From assembly GCF_003049685.1 (NCBI RefSeq), contig NZ_PYSY02000002.1:186001-250000 (forward strand): a stretch of DNA of 64,000 bases, written 5' to 3'. Shown piece by piece: positions 29,147 through 38,672 of the stretch (positions within the stretch are counted from its first letter, which is position 1; each line of letters starts with the position of its first letter). Origin of the DNA: Brucella pituitosa. Its GTDB lineage: Bacteria; Pseudomonadota; Alphaproteobacteria; Rhizobiales; Rhizobiaceae. The notes beneath the pieces were generated by a model. It searched no databases and was not told the origin of the DNA. It saw nothing but the letters and a program-made list of their open reading frames with translations. Made by a program: the position numbers and the translations under genes.

Positions 29147-30672
29147 ACACGCACGAACCCGTGACCGGGATTTTCGATAAGATTGTGAAAGAGCAGCCCT
29201 TTGAGCTTTGGAAGAAACCGGTCCCGATTTCATCCAGCTTGCCAGCGGTCGAAGCATTCGTGCCGGAACTGCTGCCCGCTGCACTGCGCAATTATGTATT
29301 TGACGTAGCAGACAGACAGCAATCCGTACCTGACTTCGTGGCAGTGGCAGCATTATGCGGACTTGCTTCATTGATCGGCAATCGCATTCGCGTGGCTCCG
29401 AAACAATGGGATGACTGGATTGAGGTGCCGAACTTGTGGGGCGCGGTCATCGGCCCGCCTTCGGCTATGAAGACACCAGCCATGCAAAAGGCTCTTGGTC
29501 CCGTCTACGCCATTCAGGACGATATGCGTAAACAATGGCAGGCCGATTTGAAAGCTGCCGACATTGATGATGTTCTGGGCAAGATTGAAGCCAGAGAAGC
29601 AACGAAGTCCGCAGCCAAGGCTTATAGAACGGGCGATAAGGACGGCGCACGCGCTATTCTTGCTGATGTGTCCAAAGATGACGAGGACGAGCAGCCTTGC
29701 CCGCGTATTGTCGTAAATGATGCGACTGTGGAGAAGCTGGGCGAGCTTTTGAATGAAAACCCACGCGGCCTGCTTCTGGTACGTGATGAATTGCCTGGCT
29801 TCCTTTCCCAGATGGAAAGTGAAGAACACGCCAGCGACAGGGCTTTCTATCTTGAAGCTTTCAATGGTTCCGGCCAATTCACTTATGACCGTATTGGGCG
29901 CGGTACTGTGCATATCGCAAATTGCACTGTCAGCCTCATCGGAGGCGTGCAGCCCTCGCGCATTGCACCGATTGTCCGGGGAGCGATTACTGGAACGAGC
30001 AATGACGGCTTAATCCAGCGCCTACAAATGACTGTGTGGCCAGATCCGCGAACATCGTGGCAGTGGGTTGACCGGCACCCTGATAGAGACGCGCGTGACG
30101 CCTATGAGAAGGTATTCCGCGACATTCACGAACTGGATTTGGGCAGTTCTGACAATCCTATCGTGTTTAGGCTTTCGCCAGCAGCGCAGGGCATGTTTCA
30201 GCAATGGATGCAGGAAATTCAGACAGATGCGCGCAGCGGCAAGCTTTCTACCGTTCTCGAAAGCCACCTTCTGAAAATGCCAAAGACGATTGCCAGCCTC
30301 GCGTTGATATTCGAACTGGTTGAGGGTGGTCGCGCCGAAGTCGGGGCCGATGCAATGGCTCTGGCTCTGGGCTGGGCAGACTATCTACGCAGCCATGCAA
30401 ACCGGCTCTATTCGTCTGGAAACACTATCGTTGTCGAGGATGGTGCGCGCCTCATATTGGAACGCCGGGACACGTTGCCTGATGAGTTCACCATTCGCGA
30501 TATTCATCAGAAAGGTTGGGCTGGTTTAGCGGATCGTGAAGCCGTTAGCGCTGCCATTGAGCTGCTCGAAGAAACGAACCATTGCCACAAGTTTGAAAAG
30601 CGGGCTGGAGCAACTGGTGGGCGTCCATCTGCATCCTATCGGTGGAATCCGAAAATCAGGGAGGCGAGATAA
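29143..30672 (+). CDS. DUF3987 domain protein (helicase-like replication ATPase)
   Basis: This 509-residue protein belongs to the DUF3987/YfjI family found next to primases in prophages and islands. A Walker A-like segment GPPSAMKT lies at 104-111 and an acidic stretch [16 protein letters not shown] around 210-225 resembles Walker B. It is thought to act as the replicative helicase or its loader; this is family-level inference. It is coupled to the primase by ATGA and to the next gene by TAATG. Confidence 0.87.
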   Translation: MNTHEPVTGIFDKIVKEQPFELWKKPVPISSSLPAVEAFVPELLPAALRNYVFDVADRQQSVPDFVAVAALCGLASLIGNRIRVAPKQWDDWIEVPNLWGAVIGPPSAMKTPAMQKALGPVYAIQDDMRKQWQADLKAADIDDVLGKIEAREATKSAAKAYRTGDKDGARAILADVSKDDEDEQPCPRIVVNDATVEKLGELLNENPRGLLLVRDELPGFLSQMESEEHASDRAFYLEAFNGSGQFTYDRIGRGTVHIANCTVSLIGGVQPSRIAPIVRGAITGTSNDGLIQRLQMTVWPDPRTSWQWVDRHPDRDARDAYEKVFRDIHELDLGSSDNPIVFRLSPAAQGMFQQWMQEIQTDARSGKLSTVLESHLLKMPKTIASLALIFELVEGGRAEVGADAMALALGWADYLRSHANRLYSSGNTIVVEDGARLILERRDTLPDEFTIRDIHQKGWAGLADREAVSAAIELLEETNHCHKFEKRAGATGGRPSASYRWNPKIREAR

Positions 30673-31151
30673 TGGGACGCTGGCTTGATGCATTAAAAAA
30701 ACACGAAAACGCCCCTGACGCGAACCCTCAAAACCCTCAAAACTCAACCAATAGGGGTTTTGAAGGTTTTGAGAGTTTCAATTCTACGGATTTGGAGAAA
30801 AATTCTAATGCTGCCTCAGACGGCTTGGAGGCGGCGAAGGACAACCAGAAAACAGAAGAACCGCTTTTTTTGCGCCAGTCCAAGGGCGAAAGCGAACGGC
30901 GGCGGGTTATCCCTTTTCCGGGTCGAGAATGGACGCCAGACGGCAAAATCAGGCCGGACGATCCAGAGCGATATTTGGATGCGCTGCGGCTTCACGGTCC
31001 AATGTCTTACGGCATGGCAATGCGTGTTCTCCAATGGGGCGGCACACGCGCAGGGCAGGCCGAAGACGCGCTTTTGGAACAAGGCCGGATCAAATTCAAC
31101 AAGCGCGGATGGGCTTATCCCGTCGATAGGTCGGAGGATGAAAATGTCTGA
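30672..31151 (+). CDS. Hypothetical protein with FEGFE repeat signature
   Basis: The protein has 159 residues and is not recognised as an enzyme. The N-terminal part is low complexity (NPQNPQNSTNRGFEGFESFN at about 17-36) and is encoded by an inverted DNA repeat related to the array at 47956-48190. The C-terminal 55 residues (LDALRLHGPMSYGMAMRVLQWGGTRAGQAEDALLEQGRIKFN) look like a small winged helix. The start overlaps the DUF3987 stop. It is probably an accessory replication or DNA-binding protein. Confidence 0.7.
   Translation: MGRWLDALKKHENAPDANPQNPQNSTNRGFEGFESFNSTDLEKNSNAASDGLEAAKDNQKTEEPLFLRQSKGESERRRVIPFPGREWTPDGKIRPDDPERYLDALRLHGPMSYGMAMRVLQWGGTRAGQAEDALLEQGRIKFNKRGWAYPVDRSEDENV
30724..30777. 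repeat. Inverted pair of TTTTGA-type repeat units inside a gene
   Basis: CCCTCAAAACCCTCAAAACT is followed ten bases later by GGGGTTTTGAAGGTTTTGAG, an imperfect inverted copy. The same GTTTTGA duplication starts each unit of the array at 47956-48190. It is present in the coding sequence as QNPQNS and GFEGFE. Confidence 0.6.
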
Positions 31152-31308
31152 TCCAGTTAAGCGCGCGGCTATCTGGCTGGCAACCACACCAAACGCAGCA
31201 AAGCCTCGTCCTGTCATTCCGTACCTTCGAGAGCAGTTTGGGCTGACAGCATTCGAGGCTGTCCAGGCAATTACAGAAAGCAATCTGATCAGGGTGAGAG
31301 CGCAATGA
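31144..31308 (+). CDS. Small hypothetical protein, island-type
   Basis: A 54-residue protein (MSDPVKRAAIWLATTPNAAK...IPYLREQFGLTAFEAVQAITES) with a helix-turn-helix-like end. It overlaps the preceding gene by eight bases and the next by four. The frame is open further upstream, but this ATG fits the tight packing of the operon. Function unknown. Confidence 0.6.
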   Translation: MSDPVKRAAIWLATTPNAAKPRPVIPYLREQFGLTAFEAVQAITESNLIRVRAQ

Positions 31309-31577
31309 ACGAACAGACATTGAAAACGTCATATGACCACGACCCGATTATGTACTCGTCCTTTGTCGGGTGCCTGCATTGGGCACTTGGTGACAAGAAA
31401 ATCGTTGATCGATACCGGGAAGAAACTGGCGATACCTTCTCACCAGCCAGTTCGCCAGAGGCGCGCCTGATCGATCAGGCGACCGGCGCGGACATGGCTT
31501 TCCTACAAAGGTTCTCGGAGTGGGTTGAGAAAAACATATTCGGCACCCCTGAACAGGTTTTCGGGGAGGGCGCATGA
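31305..31577 (+). CDS. Hypothetical protein
   Basis: This 90-residue acidic protein has a tryptophan-containing helical C-terminus (FLQRFSEWVEKNIFGTPEQVFG). It has no signal peptide or membrane segment and is not recognised. Four-base overlaps on both sides place it firmly in the left replication operon; its conservation in place is the main reason to call it real. Confidence 0.65.
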   Translation: MNEQTLKTSYDHDPIMYSSFVGCLHWALGDKKIVDRYREETGDTFSPASSPEARLIDQATGADMAFLQRFSEWVEKNIFGTPEQVFGEGA

Positions 31578-32542
31578 ATATTCATACCGCGTCCAATTTG
31601 GACATTGAACGGTTTCGCAAGGTTTATGCGCTGGTCACTGGTGGCGCAACCGAGGGCGAGCGCGCAGCGGCCAAGGCCAGAGCCAGCAAAATAGCTGCAA
31701 AGGCTGGCCTGTCTTTCAACGATGCCGTGTCCAAATTGGACGCGCCTATGCAACAGCCGAAACCAAAGAATATATTCGAGGATTTTTTCAACAGCCCGGA
31801 TATGAAAGCTCAGCGTTCGGATCGGCAGCGCAAGGATGCTTTGAAACGCGAGTTGGTGCTGGAGGAATATGGATCCATTAAGGCTGTGTTTGATCCTAAG
31901 CCATGGGAAGTAGCTCTCAGAATGGCAATCGAGCCGTTTTCCGTGGTCATGTCATATGCGTGCACGTCAGGAGTTCAGCGTCAGTACACGGCATTCATGG
32001 ACGGTGAGCAGGCCGGTATAATGCTTAGGGGAACCGAGAGAGCCAAGAGTGCGATTGCATCTGCATTTCCCATGCCAACGACCATCCAAGCGGCGATGGA
32101 TGAAATTAAGGCTTGGAATAAACAGCGATGGGACCGCGCCTTGTTCTTTGAATATTACGAGCAAGAGCCGGAGGTTTATGTTCGCCAAAGACTGGTTGAG
32201 GATTTCATTGAGAGACAGCCCGTGCAGTCATGGGATGATATGGAAGCTCGGTTTGCGTGGAAAAAATATGAATTTGAGAGCCAATGGATTGAACCTACAG
32301 AACGGGAAGACCCGTTTATGGACCGCATAGAAGCTGACTTCACCATTCTTCGCGACCTTTATGAGAGCGGCAACCCGCATGCGGCAACTGTCCAAAATGG
32401 ACACTGGACTAATGCTGACAAACGCGCAGCCGTCCTGTCCATGTTGGACACGCAGCCAGAACTGTCTGACCGCGAGATTTCCCGGCGTCTTGGCGTAAGC
32501 CCTCAAACCGTTGGCAATTGGCGCAGGCGCATTGTGACTTGA
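31574..32542 (+). CDS. Hypothetical protein with C-terminal helix-turn-helix
   Basis: This is a 322-residue protein. An N-terminal segment (residues 18-50, TGGATEGERAAAKARASKIAAKAGLS) resembles the DUF2786-type helical repeat. The last 30 residues (ELSDREISRRLGVSPQTVGNWRRRI) form a clear helix-turn-helix of the resolvase/IS630 type. The centre is hydrophilic and unassigned. It is the last gene of the left replication operon and could be its regulator or an origin-binding protein. Confidence 0.7.
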   Translation: MNIHTASNLDIERFRKVYALVTGGATEGERAAAKARASKIAAKAGLSFNDAVSKLDAPMQQPKPKNIFEDFFNSPDMKAQRSDRQRKDALKRELVLEEYGSIKAVFDPKPWEVALRMAIEPFSVVMSYACTSGVQRQYTAFMDGEQAGIMLRGTERAKSAIASAFPMPTTIQAAMDEIKAWNKQRWDRALFFEYYEQEPEVYVRQRLVEDFIERQPVQSWDDMEARFAWKKYEFESQWIEPTEREDPFMDRIEADFTILRDLYESGNPHAATVQNGHWTNADKRAAVLSMLDTQPELSDREISRRLGVSPQTVGNWRRRIVT

Positions 32543-32570
32543 TATGGATCACATGATGCCCTGATTGGCT

Positions 32571-32774
32571 TTATCGCGCCTTGATTATTTTGGACGCGAT
32601 AAGCCAGCCTACTATTGGCGTAATGATAGCGCTGATAACCACGGCCCAAATCATCGGATAGGCTGGGCTTTGAGAAAGCTCTGGCACTGTCAGGATTACG
32701 ATGAACCCCATGCCAATCAAAACGATGAACGCAATCGAACTTATGATCGATGCCAATTGAAGCTTTGTCCCCAC
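32571..32774 (-). CDS. Small membrane protein
   Basis: This 67-residue protein has two hydrophobic helices (ASIISSIAFIVLIGMGFIVILTV and MIWAVVISAIITPIVGWLIAS) and a short basic tail. The GTG start is chosen because GGAGG lies six bases upstream; the frame is open further up to 32837 without such a site. It could be a holin-like or accessory membrane peptide; no function can be assigned. Confidence 0.5.
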   Translation of the reverse strand: MGTKLQLASIISSIAFIVLIGMGFIVILTVPELSQSPAYPMIWAVVISAIITPIVGWLIASKIIKAR

Positions 32775-33048
32775 AACGCCCTCCAGAAGAATACATATTG
32801 ATCCCGGCACGATGCATTGTCTGCAACATTCACGCATTGATTATGGTCAAAGGCGATGAGCTGGATCAGTAAAGCCCAACACTAGCACAAAAGACAGATT
32901 GTCGCACGTCTGAGCATCGTCGGAATTTGATGGAACATGATAGACGATGATGCGGCCTGATATAGATCAAGTCACTGATAATAAATAGCTTTCATCTCAC
33001 TTTGTGGCTCCGTACGTGATACAATCGTATTAACGAAAGGAGGCGGCA
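32775..33048. other. Non-coding gap before the phage-like gene pair
   Basis: I see no gene. The right end carries AAAGGAGGCGG, a strong ribosome site for the next small gene. Confidence 0.5.
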
Positions 33049-33222
33049 ATGCGCGCTGATGTTGCAATGGCTGACTACATTCTCGTTCGGGTTTTCACCG
33101 ACGAGAAGCGAGTTTTGAAAGAGATGGCACAAGAGAGCGGAACGTCTCTATCCGAGTTTGTTCGCTCTCGCACACTAGGAGGCATGAAGTCTGGTGGAGG
33201 TGCTGTCCATGGGGCTTCTTGA
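33049..33222 (+). CDS. Ribbon-helix-helix protein (MobC/CopG-like)
   Basis: A 57-residue protein with the ribbon-helix-helix pattern: a short strand ADYILVRVFTDEK, then helix KRVLKEMAQESG and helix SLSEFVRSRTLG. It resembles the N-terminal region of MobC-type relaxosome proteins and CopG-type repressors. AAAGGAGG lies just before the ATG. It overlaps the next gene by 14 bases, so it may autoregulate the phage-like gene pair. Confidence 0.65.
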   Translation: MRADVAMADYILVRVFTDEKRVLKEMAQESGTSLSEFVRSRTLGGMKSGGGAVHGAS

Positions 33223-34450
33223 TACACTATTTTCGCGAGCTTCCTCCGATCCATGGGAAGGACTTCGCCAGCCCACGCCACAGCCGGTTCAAGGACCGCA
33301 ACAATCTCAGGGCGGATTGCTTGGTGCTGTATCTAATATGTTCAATGGCAACGGGCAGTCGGCGGAAACGACAGGGCCGCAACAGAACGCGCAGTCTGGG
33401 TTTTCGGGAGAGAACTTTCGCAACGTGCTGCAAGATTTGAGCATCGGGTTAATGATGTCAGATCCGAACTTTCGTGGCGTTGGCCAGATGATGGCCATGC
33501 GTCAGCAGACACAGGCAGAAAATCAGCAGAAACAGCAGACGGCAAATCAAACCGTGGGCTGGTTAACGAATAATGGCGTGGGGCAGCAGGAAGCTGAATT
33601 CCTTGCCAAGACGCCTGAGGCGCTGAAATCCTGGTATTCCGCTTTCAGTGCAGGTCAAAAGCCTGATTGGCAGATTACGGACATTTACGACGATCAAGGC
33701 CGTCCAGTTAAGGCGATGATCGATAAGAACACCGGCCAGTATAACGTCATTGGCGGTGCAAAATCTGAATCGACCCCCCTCATGCAGAACATTCGGGCTG
33801 CTGGCTTGCAGCCCGGTACACCCGAATACCAAAAGGCAATTCTTGATGGCACTCGCAGCGGTGTTAACGTCGATGCGCGAAATATGGGATCGATCCCCCA
33901 AGGATATAGGGTGAATTATGATGATAGGGGCAATCCTGTCAGCATGTCGCCTATTCCGGGAGGGCCAGAAGATACGTCAAAGACAGATGCAGCTCGCAAT
34001 CAAAACCTTGCAACCTCAACTGATATTATTGTGAACGCTGCGAAAACGGCCCGCGATATCGCAAAGTCAGGGGGGCGCTGGACAACTGGTGTTGGCGGGC
34101 AGGTGCTTTCTAAAATTGGAGAAAGTGACGCCGCAGAACTGCGGAGGCAGGTCGCAACATTGACGGCCAACGCCAAGATAGAGAACCTTCAGGCGATGCG
34201 TGCAGCAAGCCCAACAGGCGGAGCTCTTGGTGCAGTGTCGGACAGTGAGAACGCTATGTTGGCGTCAAAGACAGGTGCTCTAGATCCAGATGCCTCTCCG
34301 GACGTTTTTCAGCGACAGCTGGACGATTACGAGCGCACATTGCTTCGTGTAATTCACGGCAAAGAAGCCGGGGACAGGATATTTGATAGCTCTCGTGACG
34401 CACAGGGCGCAAAAAGTACAAAAACCGGCATTCAGTGGAGCGTTGATTGA
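33209..34450 (+). CDS. Phage internal-virion/DNA-ejection-like protein
   Basis: The protein has 413 residues with composition typical of podovirus internal proteins: Gln/Asn/Gly-rich N-terminus (MGLLDTLFSRASSDPWEGLRQP), a helical segment NVLQDLSIGLMMSDPNFRGVGQMMAMRQQTQAENQQ, and no enzyme motif. Such proteins are packed in the head and injected with DNA. The start follows a weak AGGTG; a longer start at 33194 is possible. It is coupled to the next gene by TGATG. No other virion gene lies nearby, which is odd for a phage. The assignment is based on pattern and pairing and is moderate. Confidence 0.6.
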   Translation: MGLLDTLFSRASSDPWEGLRQPTPQPVQGPQQSQGGLLGAVSNMFNGNGQSAETTGPQQNAQSGFSGENFRNVLQDLSIGLMMSDPNFRGVGQMMAMRQQTQAENQQKQQTANQTVGWLTNNGVGQQEAEFLAKTPEALKSWYSAFSAGQKPDWQITDIYDDQGRPVKAMIDKNTGQYNVIGGAKSESTPLMQNIRAAGLQPGTPEYQKAILDGTRSGVNVDARNMGSIPQGYRVNYDDRGNPVSMSPIPGGPEDTSKTDAARNQNLATSTDIIVNAAKTARDIAKSGGRWTTGVGGQVLSKIGESDAAELRRQVATLTANAKIENLQAMRAASPTGGALGAVSDSENAMLASKTGALDPDASPDVFQRQLDDYERTLLRVIHGKEAGDRIFDSSRDAQGAKSTKTGIQWSVD

Positions 34451-36477
34451 TGGCTACTCTTACGATCAACGGGCGGAAAGTGACGGTCGATGACCGATTT
34501 CGGAGCCTTTCACCTGAACAGCAGGAAGCAACTGTCGAGGAAATTGCTGGCTCGCTAGGAATCGCCGGAAGCGATACCAGTCCAAAGCAGGACGGCAGCT
34601 TAAATGCTGATAATGCAGTTCGCGCAGTTGGAACAGGCGTCCCGGTTCTCGGTGGTTTCCTCAACCGCCTCGACGCTGCGACAAATGCGACCTTAGCTCC
34701 GCTGGTCGATCCATTGTTGCCAGATAGTTTTCAAAAGCTTCCCGGCGATTCATGGGGTGAGAGATACGATCAAGCTCTAAACATTCAGCAGGGCAAGGAC
34801 GAAGCTTTTCAAAGCGAGCATCCTTATGTGAATACTGGGCTTCAAGTCGCAGGCGGAATAGGGGCCATGGCTCCAGCGATAGCTGCAGCGCCGGGACTGT
34901 TCGGAGCGGGTGGCGGTAGTCTTTTGACAAACTCGCTCGCTGGGGCTGGTAGCGGTGCAGCCATAGGCGGCTTGGATGCGGGAGTGCGTTCAGATTTTGA
35001 CCCGAAGGCTGTTCAGAGTGGCATTACGTGGGGCGGAGGGCTCGGCCTATTCGCTCCAGCCGTAGGGCGCGCAGCTGGAAAAGCTGTCGAGAAGGTCGCG
35101 GGACGCTTTCGCTCGCCAACGGCAGCACAGCAAAGGGTGTCCAGTGCATTAAGTGCCGATGGCGTGGATGATGTTGCGGCTCGTCTTTCACAAATGGGGC
35201 CGGACGCGATGCCAATGGATCTTGGCCCTAATTTGCAGGCTCAAGCTGCGGCTCTCGCAGGCACACCCGGTAAAGCACAGGAAGCCGTCCGCAGCGCTAT
35301 TGCACAGAGGCAGGCTGGTAGCGGGCAGCGCGTGATGACAGCACTGGATGACGCATTAGGGCAAACAGTCGATACGGTTGCACTTGCAGACGATATTATT
35401 GCCCGCAGGTCGGCAGCAGCCCGCCCGCTTTATGAGGCTGCATATTCAAAACCAGTGCCATTCACGAAAGAGCTAGAAGACATCCTCCAGCGCCCTACGG
35501 TCGGTAGGGCATTGAAGAAAGCCCAGGCATTGGCTGCGGACGAAGGCATGACTTCGCGACAGTGGTTTGCCAATGTGGCAGACGATGGAAAAGTCTCACT
35601 GTCAAATGTCCCAGACGTTCGACAGCTTGATCTGACGAAACGAGCTTTGGACGATATGATTTCCACGGCACGGCGCACAGGCAATAACAATGAAGCCCGC
35701 ATATTTTCACAGCAGCGCGATATGTTGACGAAAATGGTGGATGATGCCGTCCCGGAATATGCTCAGGCTCGAAACGCGTTCAGCAGCAGGAGTGCGGTAA
35801 TTGATGCTCTTGAAGACGGGCGAACTATCTTCAGTCGGCAGATGACGCCTAATGAATTGCGCACCCGTCTCAGTCGAATGGACGAAGCTCAGCGGGAAGC
35901 ATTTATTCAGGGCGGTCGGGCTGCGATTGCTGACATCATGGGTACGGCCCGCAATGACGCTACTGCCGCCCGCAGTTTATTTGCTCAGGGTTACAATCGT
36001 GAAAAGCTTTCAATGTTGGTGGGCGGTGAAAATACAGCGCGTATGCTCAAATCTCTTGATGCTGAACAGGCGTTTGCCAATTCACGGAATAGAGTGGTTT
36101 CAAATTCTGAGACATTTGCCCGAGCGCAGGCTGCAAAAGACATCGGTGTTTCGGGCAAAGAGCCAGGTGTTATGCGCGAAATGCTCAACATGAACGCTGG
36201 TAACGCAGCAGCGAAGTTTGCAGACCGCTTTACAGGCAAGATGCAGAACGCCGCGCAGCAGAAAAGCAATGCTGAGCTTGCGCGGTATTTGACCGTTCGC
36301 GCTGGTGATCCGAAAAGCTTGGTTGAAGCTCTCAGCCGGGTAACGGCGGCTCAAAAGCGTGGCGCAATCACTAACGAGCAGGCGCGCCAATTCATCATAA
36401 ACGTACAGATGCAATTTAATCAGAGAAATGGATCTGGCCGCAATCCGTTGGAAATCACAGTAGGTCGCCCGAATTAG
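34450..36477 (+). CDS. Phage internal-virion-like protein
   Basis: This 675-residue protein opens with MATLTINGRKVTVDDRFRSLSPEQQEATVEEIA, a start often seen in large internal proteins of alphaproteobacterial podoviruses. Residues 120-200 contain a Gly/Ala-rich amphipathic or membrane-active stretch (GLQVAGGIGAMAPAIAAAPGLFGAGGGS...GAGSGAAIGGLDAG), as in ejection proteins that form a channel. The rest is helical. It overlaps the previous gene stop. With its partner, it may be injected by a helper phage capsid or be a relic of a lost morphogenesis region. Confidence 0.62.
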   Translation: MATLTINGRKVTVDDRFRSLSPEQQEATVEEIAGSLGIAGSDTSPKQDGSLNADNAVRAVGTGVPVLGGFLNRLDAATNATLAPLVDPLLPDSFQKLPGDSWGERYDQALNIQQGKDEAFQSEHPYVNTGLQVAGGIGAMAPAIAAAPGLFGAGGGSLLTNSLAGAGSGAAIGGLDAGVRSDFDPKAVQSGITWGGGLGLFAPAVGRAAGKAVEKVAGRFRSPTAAQQRVSSALSADGVDDVAARLSQMGPDAMPMDLGPNLQAQAAALAGTPGKAQEAVRSAIAQRQAGSGQRVMTALDDALGQTVDTVALADDIIARRSAAARPLYEAAYSKPVPFTKELEDILQRPTVGRALKKAQALAADEGMTSRQWFANVADDGKVSLSNVPDVRQLDLTKRALDDMISTARRTGNNNEARIFSQQRDMLTKMVDDAVPEYAQARNAFSSRSAVIDALEDGRTIFSRQMTPNELRTRLSRMDEAQREAFIQGGRAAIADIMGTARNDATAARSLFAQGYNREKLSMLVGGENTARMLKSLDAEQAFANSRNRVVSNSETFARAQAAKDIGVSGKEPGVMREMLNMNAGNAAAKFADRFTGKMQNAAQQKSNAELARYLTVRAGDPKSLVEALSRVTAAQKRGAITNEQARQFIINVQMQFNQRNGSGRNPLEITVGRPN

Positions 36478-36665
36478 GGCGTCTCGCGAACGTTTCTTGA
36501 TGCCAAAGCAAATAGCCCCACTCCGATCAAGGCTCCCACAAAAACCCCAGCGCCGAAATCGTCATTGATGCCGGTAAGAAGCCATTGAATACCACCCATG
36601 ATCAGTCCGAACAGGATGAAACAAGCCCCGTAGATAAATCCTTTTTGGTTTCTGGTCATGGTCAC
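36474..36665 (-). CDS. Small membrane protein
   Basis: A 63-residue protein with two hydrophobic segments (GFIYGACFILFGLIMGGIQWLL and GAGVFVGALIGVGLFALAS). It is convergent with the phage-like gene, and their stops overlap by four bases. No function can be assigned; holin-like size and topology are noted only. Confidence 0.55.
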   Translation of the reverse strand: MTMTRNQKGFIYGACFILFGLIMGGIQWLLTGINDDFGAGVFVGALIGVGLFALASRNVRETP

Positions 36666-36694
36666 ATTCAGATAAGAGTTAGAGAGATATCCGT

Positions 36695-37036
36695 ATGATG
36701 CAGGAAAACTTTGAAGAAGTCGCGCTTGAAATTGCCGACAGGCTTAAAGCGGCCCGGGAGAACTGGGAATATACTGCAGACTTGGATGCGTCTTTGACCC
36801 GCTTGCTGGAATCTCGTGGTGAGACACCAACCGACGCATTAGCAGCACTGGCTTATTGTGGCGCCTTGATCGGGGCTAAAAACCTCGAAAACCTTCCGGT
36901 TGACGCGCGCGAGCAATGTGCAGATATGGCGCTGGTGATGCTTGTAAAAGCCACCGACATCTTGGAAAGACAAACCGGGCGCAAAGCGACTGAGTTTCTC
37001 GGCTGCAAAGGACCCGGCAAGCTTTGGGAAAACTGA
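36695..37036 (+). CDS. Hypothetical protein
   Basis: This 113-residue acidic, helical protein (VALEIADRLKAARENWEYTADLDASLTRLLESRGE...DMALVMLVKATDILERQTG) has no recognised motif, signal or membrane segment. It starts at tandem ATG codons preceded by AGAGAG. It stands alone between two minus-strand genes. Confidence 0.6.
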   Translation: MMQENFEEVALEIADRLKAARENWEYTADLDASLTRLLESRGETPTDALAALAYCGALIGAKNLENLPVDAREQCADMALVMLVKATDILERQTGRKATEFLGCKGPGKLWEN

Positions 37037-37039
37037 TAT

Positions 37040-37531
37040 TCAAACACCCGGCCAAGTGAAATCGTTCTGCACCATCCCTGAGCAGTTGTAATTATAAGCA
37101 AATTGGCCATTCATCTTGCTTCGGCAGACGTAGACCGCGTTTCCATACTGATTGCGAATAAGGTCCCATGCATAGCCATAATTATAGTATGGCTCATATC
37201 GATTTGGCCGGTAGCCACCTCCGCCGCAATTGTTGTTCGCGCAAACTGCGACCGCTGTTCCGACTGCTGCAATAGCTAAGCCTGCCGCAATTGCCTGGTT
37301 CTGCTGCTTTACCGCATCAACGCACTGTTGAGCCGATATTCCTCGCTTGATAGCTTCTAGGATGAGTTCTTGCCGAAACTGCTCGTCTTTGGTCGTCAGC
37401 ATCGATCGACACAGGGCAGCTTTGCCAACTGACTTTGGATTTTTGCGCAGAGTTTCCTGTGAAGTTGTGCACGCTGTAAGCGCGAACGCAAACACGAGCG
37501 CCGTTGACGCTCGAAAATATTGGACTGACAT
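37040..37531 (-). CDS. Putative lipoprotein
   Basis: The protein (163 residues) begins with a lipoprotein signal ending LTAC-TTS, with the acylated cysteine at position 21. A glycine/alanine-rich hydrophobic segment (AIAAGLAIAAVGTAVAVCANN) lies in the middle. The C-terminal half is Tyr/Asn-rich with cysteines (YNYGYAWDLIRNQYGNAVYVCRSKMNGQFAYNYNCSG). The start at 37531 is chosen over 37567 because it opens the signal. Function unknown; surface-exposed cargo of the element is likely. Confidence 0.7.
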   Translation of the reverse strand: MSVQYFRASTALVFAFALTACTTSQETLRKNPKSVGKAALCRSMLTTKDEQFRQELILEAIKRGISAQQCVDAVKQQNQAIAAGLAIAAVGTAVAVCANNNCGGGGYRPNRYEPYYNYGYAWDLIRNQYGNAVYVCRSKMNGQFAYNYNCSGMVQNDFTWPGV

Positions 37532-37700
37532 GATTGCCCCCTTTTCCCCATCGAAAGAAAAGCACACGTCTCAGGTAGAGTCCATCGCGACTTTGGGGTG
37601 ATAGCGGAGATGGTGATGTAGCCGGGAATCGTCTTATCTAACAGTACTGGATTGAATACTCGCTGAAACGCGAGCAACGTAAGGGCGAAGGGGGATTATT

Positions 37701-38201
37701 TTGGATATTGAGTACTGGCAAAGATGGATTACTGTTATTGGGCTGATTTTTGGCTTCGTTGGTGTGCTTCTTTTAACCTACGAATGGCCATACATCGTTG
37801 CCGACGCAGTCAAGAAACTTGCGAACATGAATGAGGCAACTCAGGTGAGGCAGTCTCTGAAGATTCGAAGAAATTATGAGAAATGGCATCCCCGTTGTAG
37901 CTCGAAATACTCGATCGTAAAAAGCTATGCCGAAGGCATTATCAGCGGCATGAAACGACAGAGCGCATCCATACAGCGCTACACTGACAATATTGCAATA
38001 AAGTATGACTTGGCGCGGAGCAATGTTCTCGATGAAAGCGGCATCGTCATGCCCGACGCCGTTAAAAAGCAATGCTCGCTAGTTACGGATTTTGTTATCG
38101 ACCTGAAAGAAACAGGCGTGCCCGTTAATCAAGCTCGGGCGGGTTTAAAATGGGTACTTTGGGCTTTGGTGCTTCAGATTCTTGGCAGCATACCAGTCTG
38201 A
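37701..38201 (+). CDS. Membrane-anchored hypothetical protein
   Basis: This 166-residue protein has an N-terminal membrane helix (WITVIGLIFGFVGVLLLTYEW) and a second hydrophobic helix at the C-terminus (WVLWALVLQILGSIPV). The middle is basic and helical. The start is TTG with AAGGGGG upstream. The overall form is similar to small prophage-encoded membrane proteins of unknown role. Confidence 0.6.
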   Translation: MDIEYWQRWITVIGLIFGFVGVLLLTYEWPYIVADAVKKLANMNEATQVRQSLKIRRNYEKWHPRCSSKYSIVKSYAEGIISGMKRQSASIQRYTDNIAIKYDLARSNVLDESGIVMPDAVKKQCSLVTDFVIDLKETGVPVNQARAGLKWVLWALVLQILGSIPV

Positions 38202-38672
38202 GAGCGATTTGAATCATTCCAAAAAATAGGCAACCCCTCACTTGATAATACAGGGAGGAAACAGGGCGTAGACCGTTTCTTAACGGGAAATAACGGGCCG
38301 GTTACCAATCATTAACTTTTATTGATGCGCTCCACGATGATAGATCGCCTCGGCGCTGAGTAATTTTGGGAGGAGTTGCTGGCGCTGTCGCTCCGCGCCG
38401 AGTGCGTAAGTCGCGGGGCGACCTTGCTGAAAACAGCATCAGAACAGCACGCAGCCACACGTCATTTTTTCGTTTCAGACTTTCATATTTTCGTTTCAAG
38501 AATACGGAGTAATGGGGAGAGAAGCCGCGCTCGTCCATTTTCAACACCGCTTCACACCTTTTCTTTTGAACAGCGGGGTTATCGGTAATCCTGATTTTGC
38601 AGCATTGAACGCAGACCTATGAGCTGCTTGCATATTCTTCGGCGGGGATTTGTCCAGATTAGGAGCAAATCT
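38202..38672. other. Non-coding interval with short repeats
   Basis: No supported gene. It contains two direct TTTTCGTTTCA copies about 23 bases apart (around 38466 and 38489) and several GC dyads. It may hold the promoter of the gene at 38673, which has AGGAG before its ATG. Confidence 0.45.

Noticed and set aside
33049..33222. Evidence for a conjugative or mobilisable element from the MobC-like protein
   Set aside because: No relaxase, coupling protein or type IV secretion gene is present; ribbon-helix-helix proteins are also common as simple repressors.
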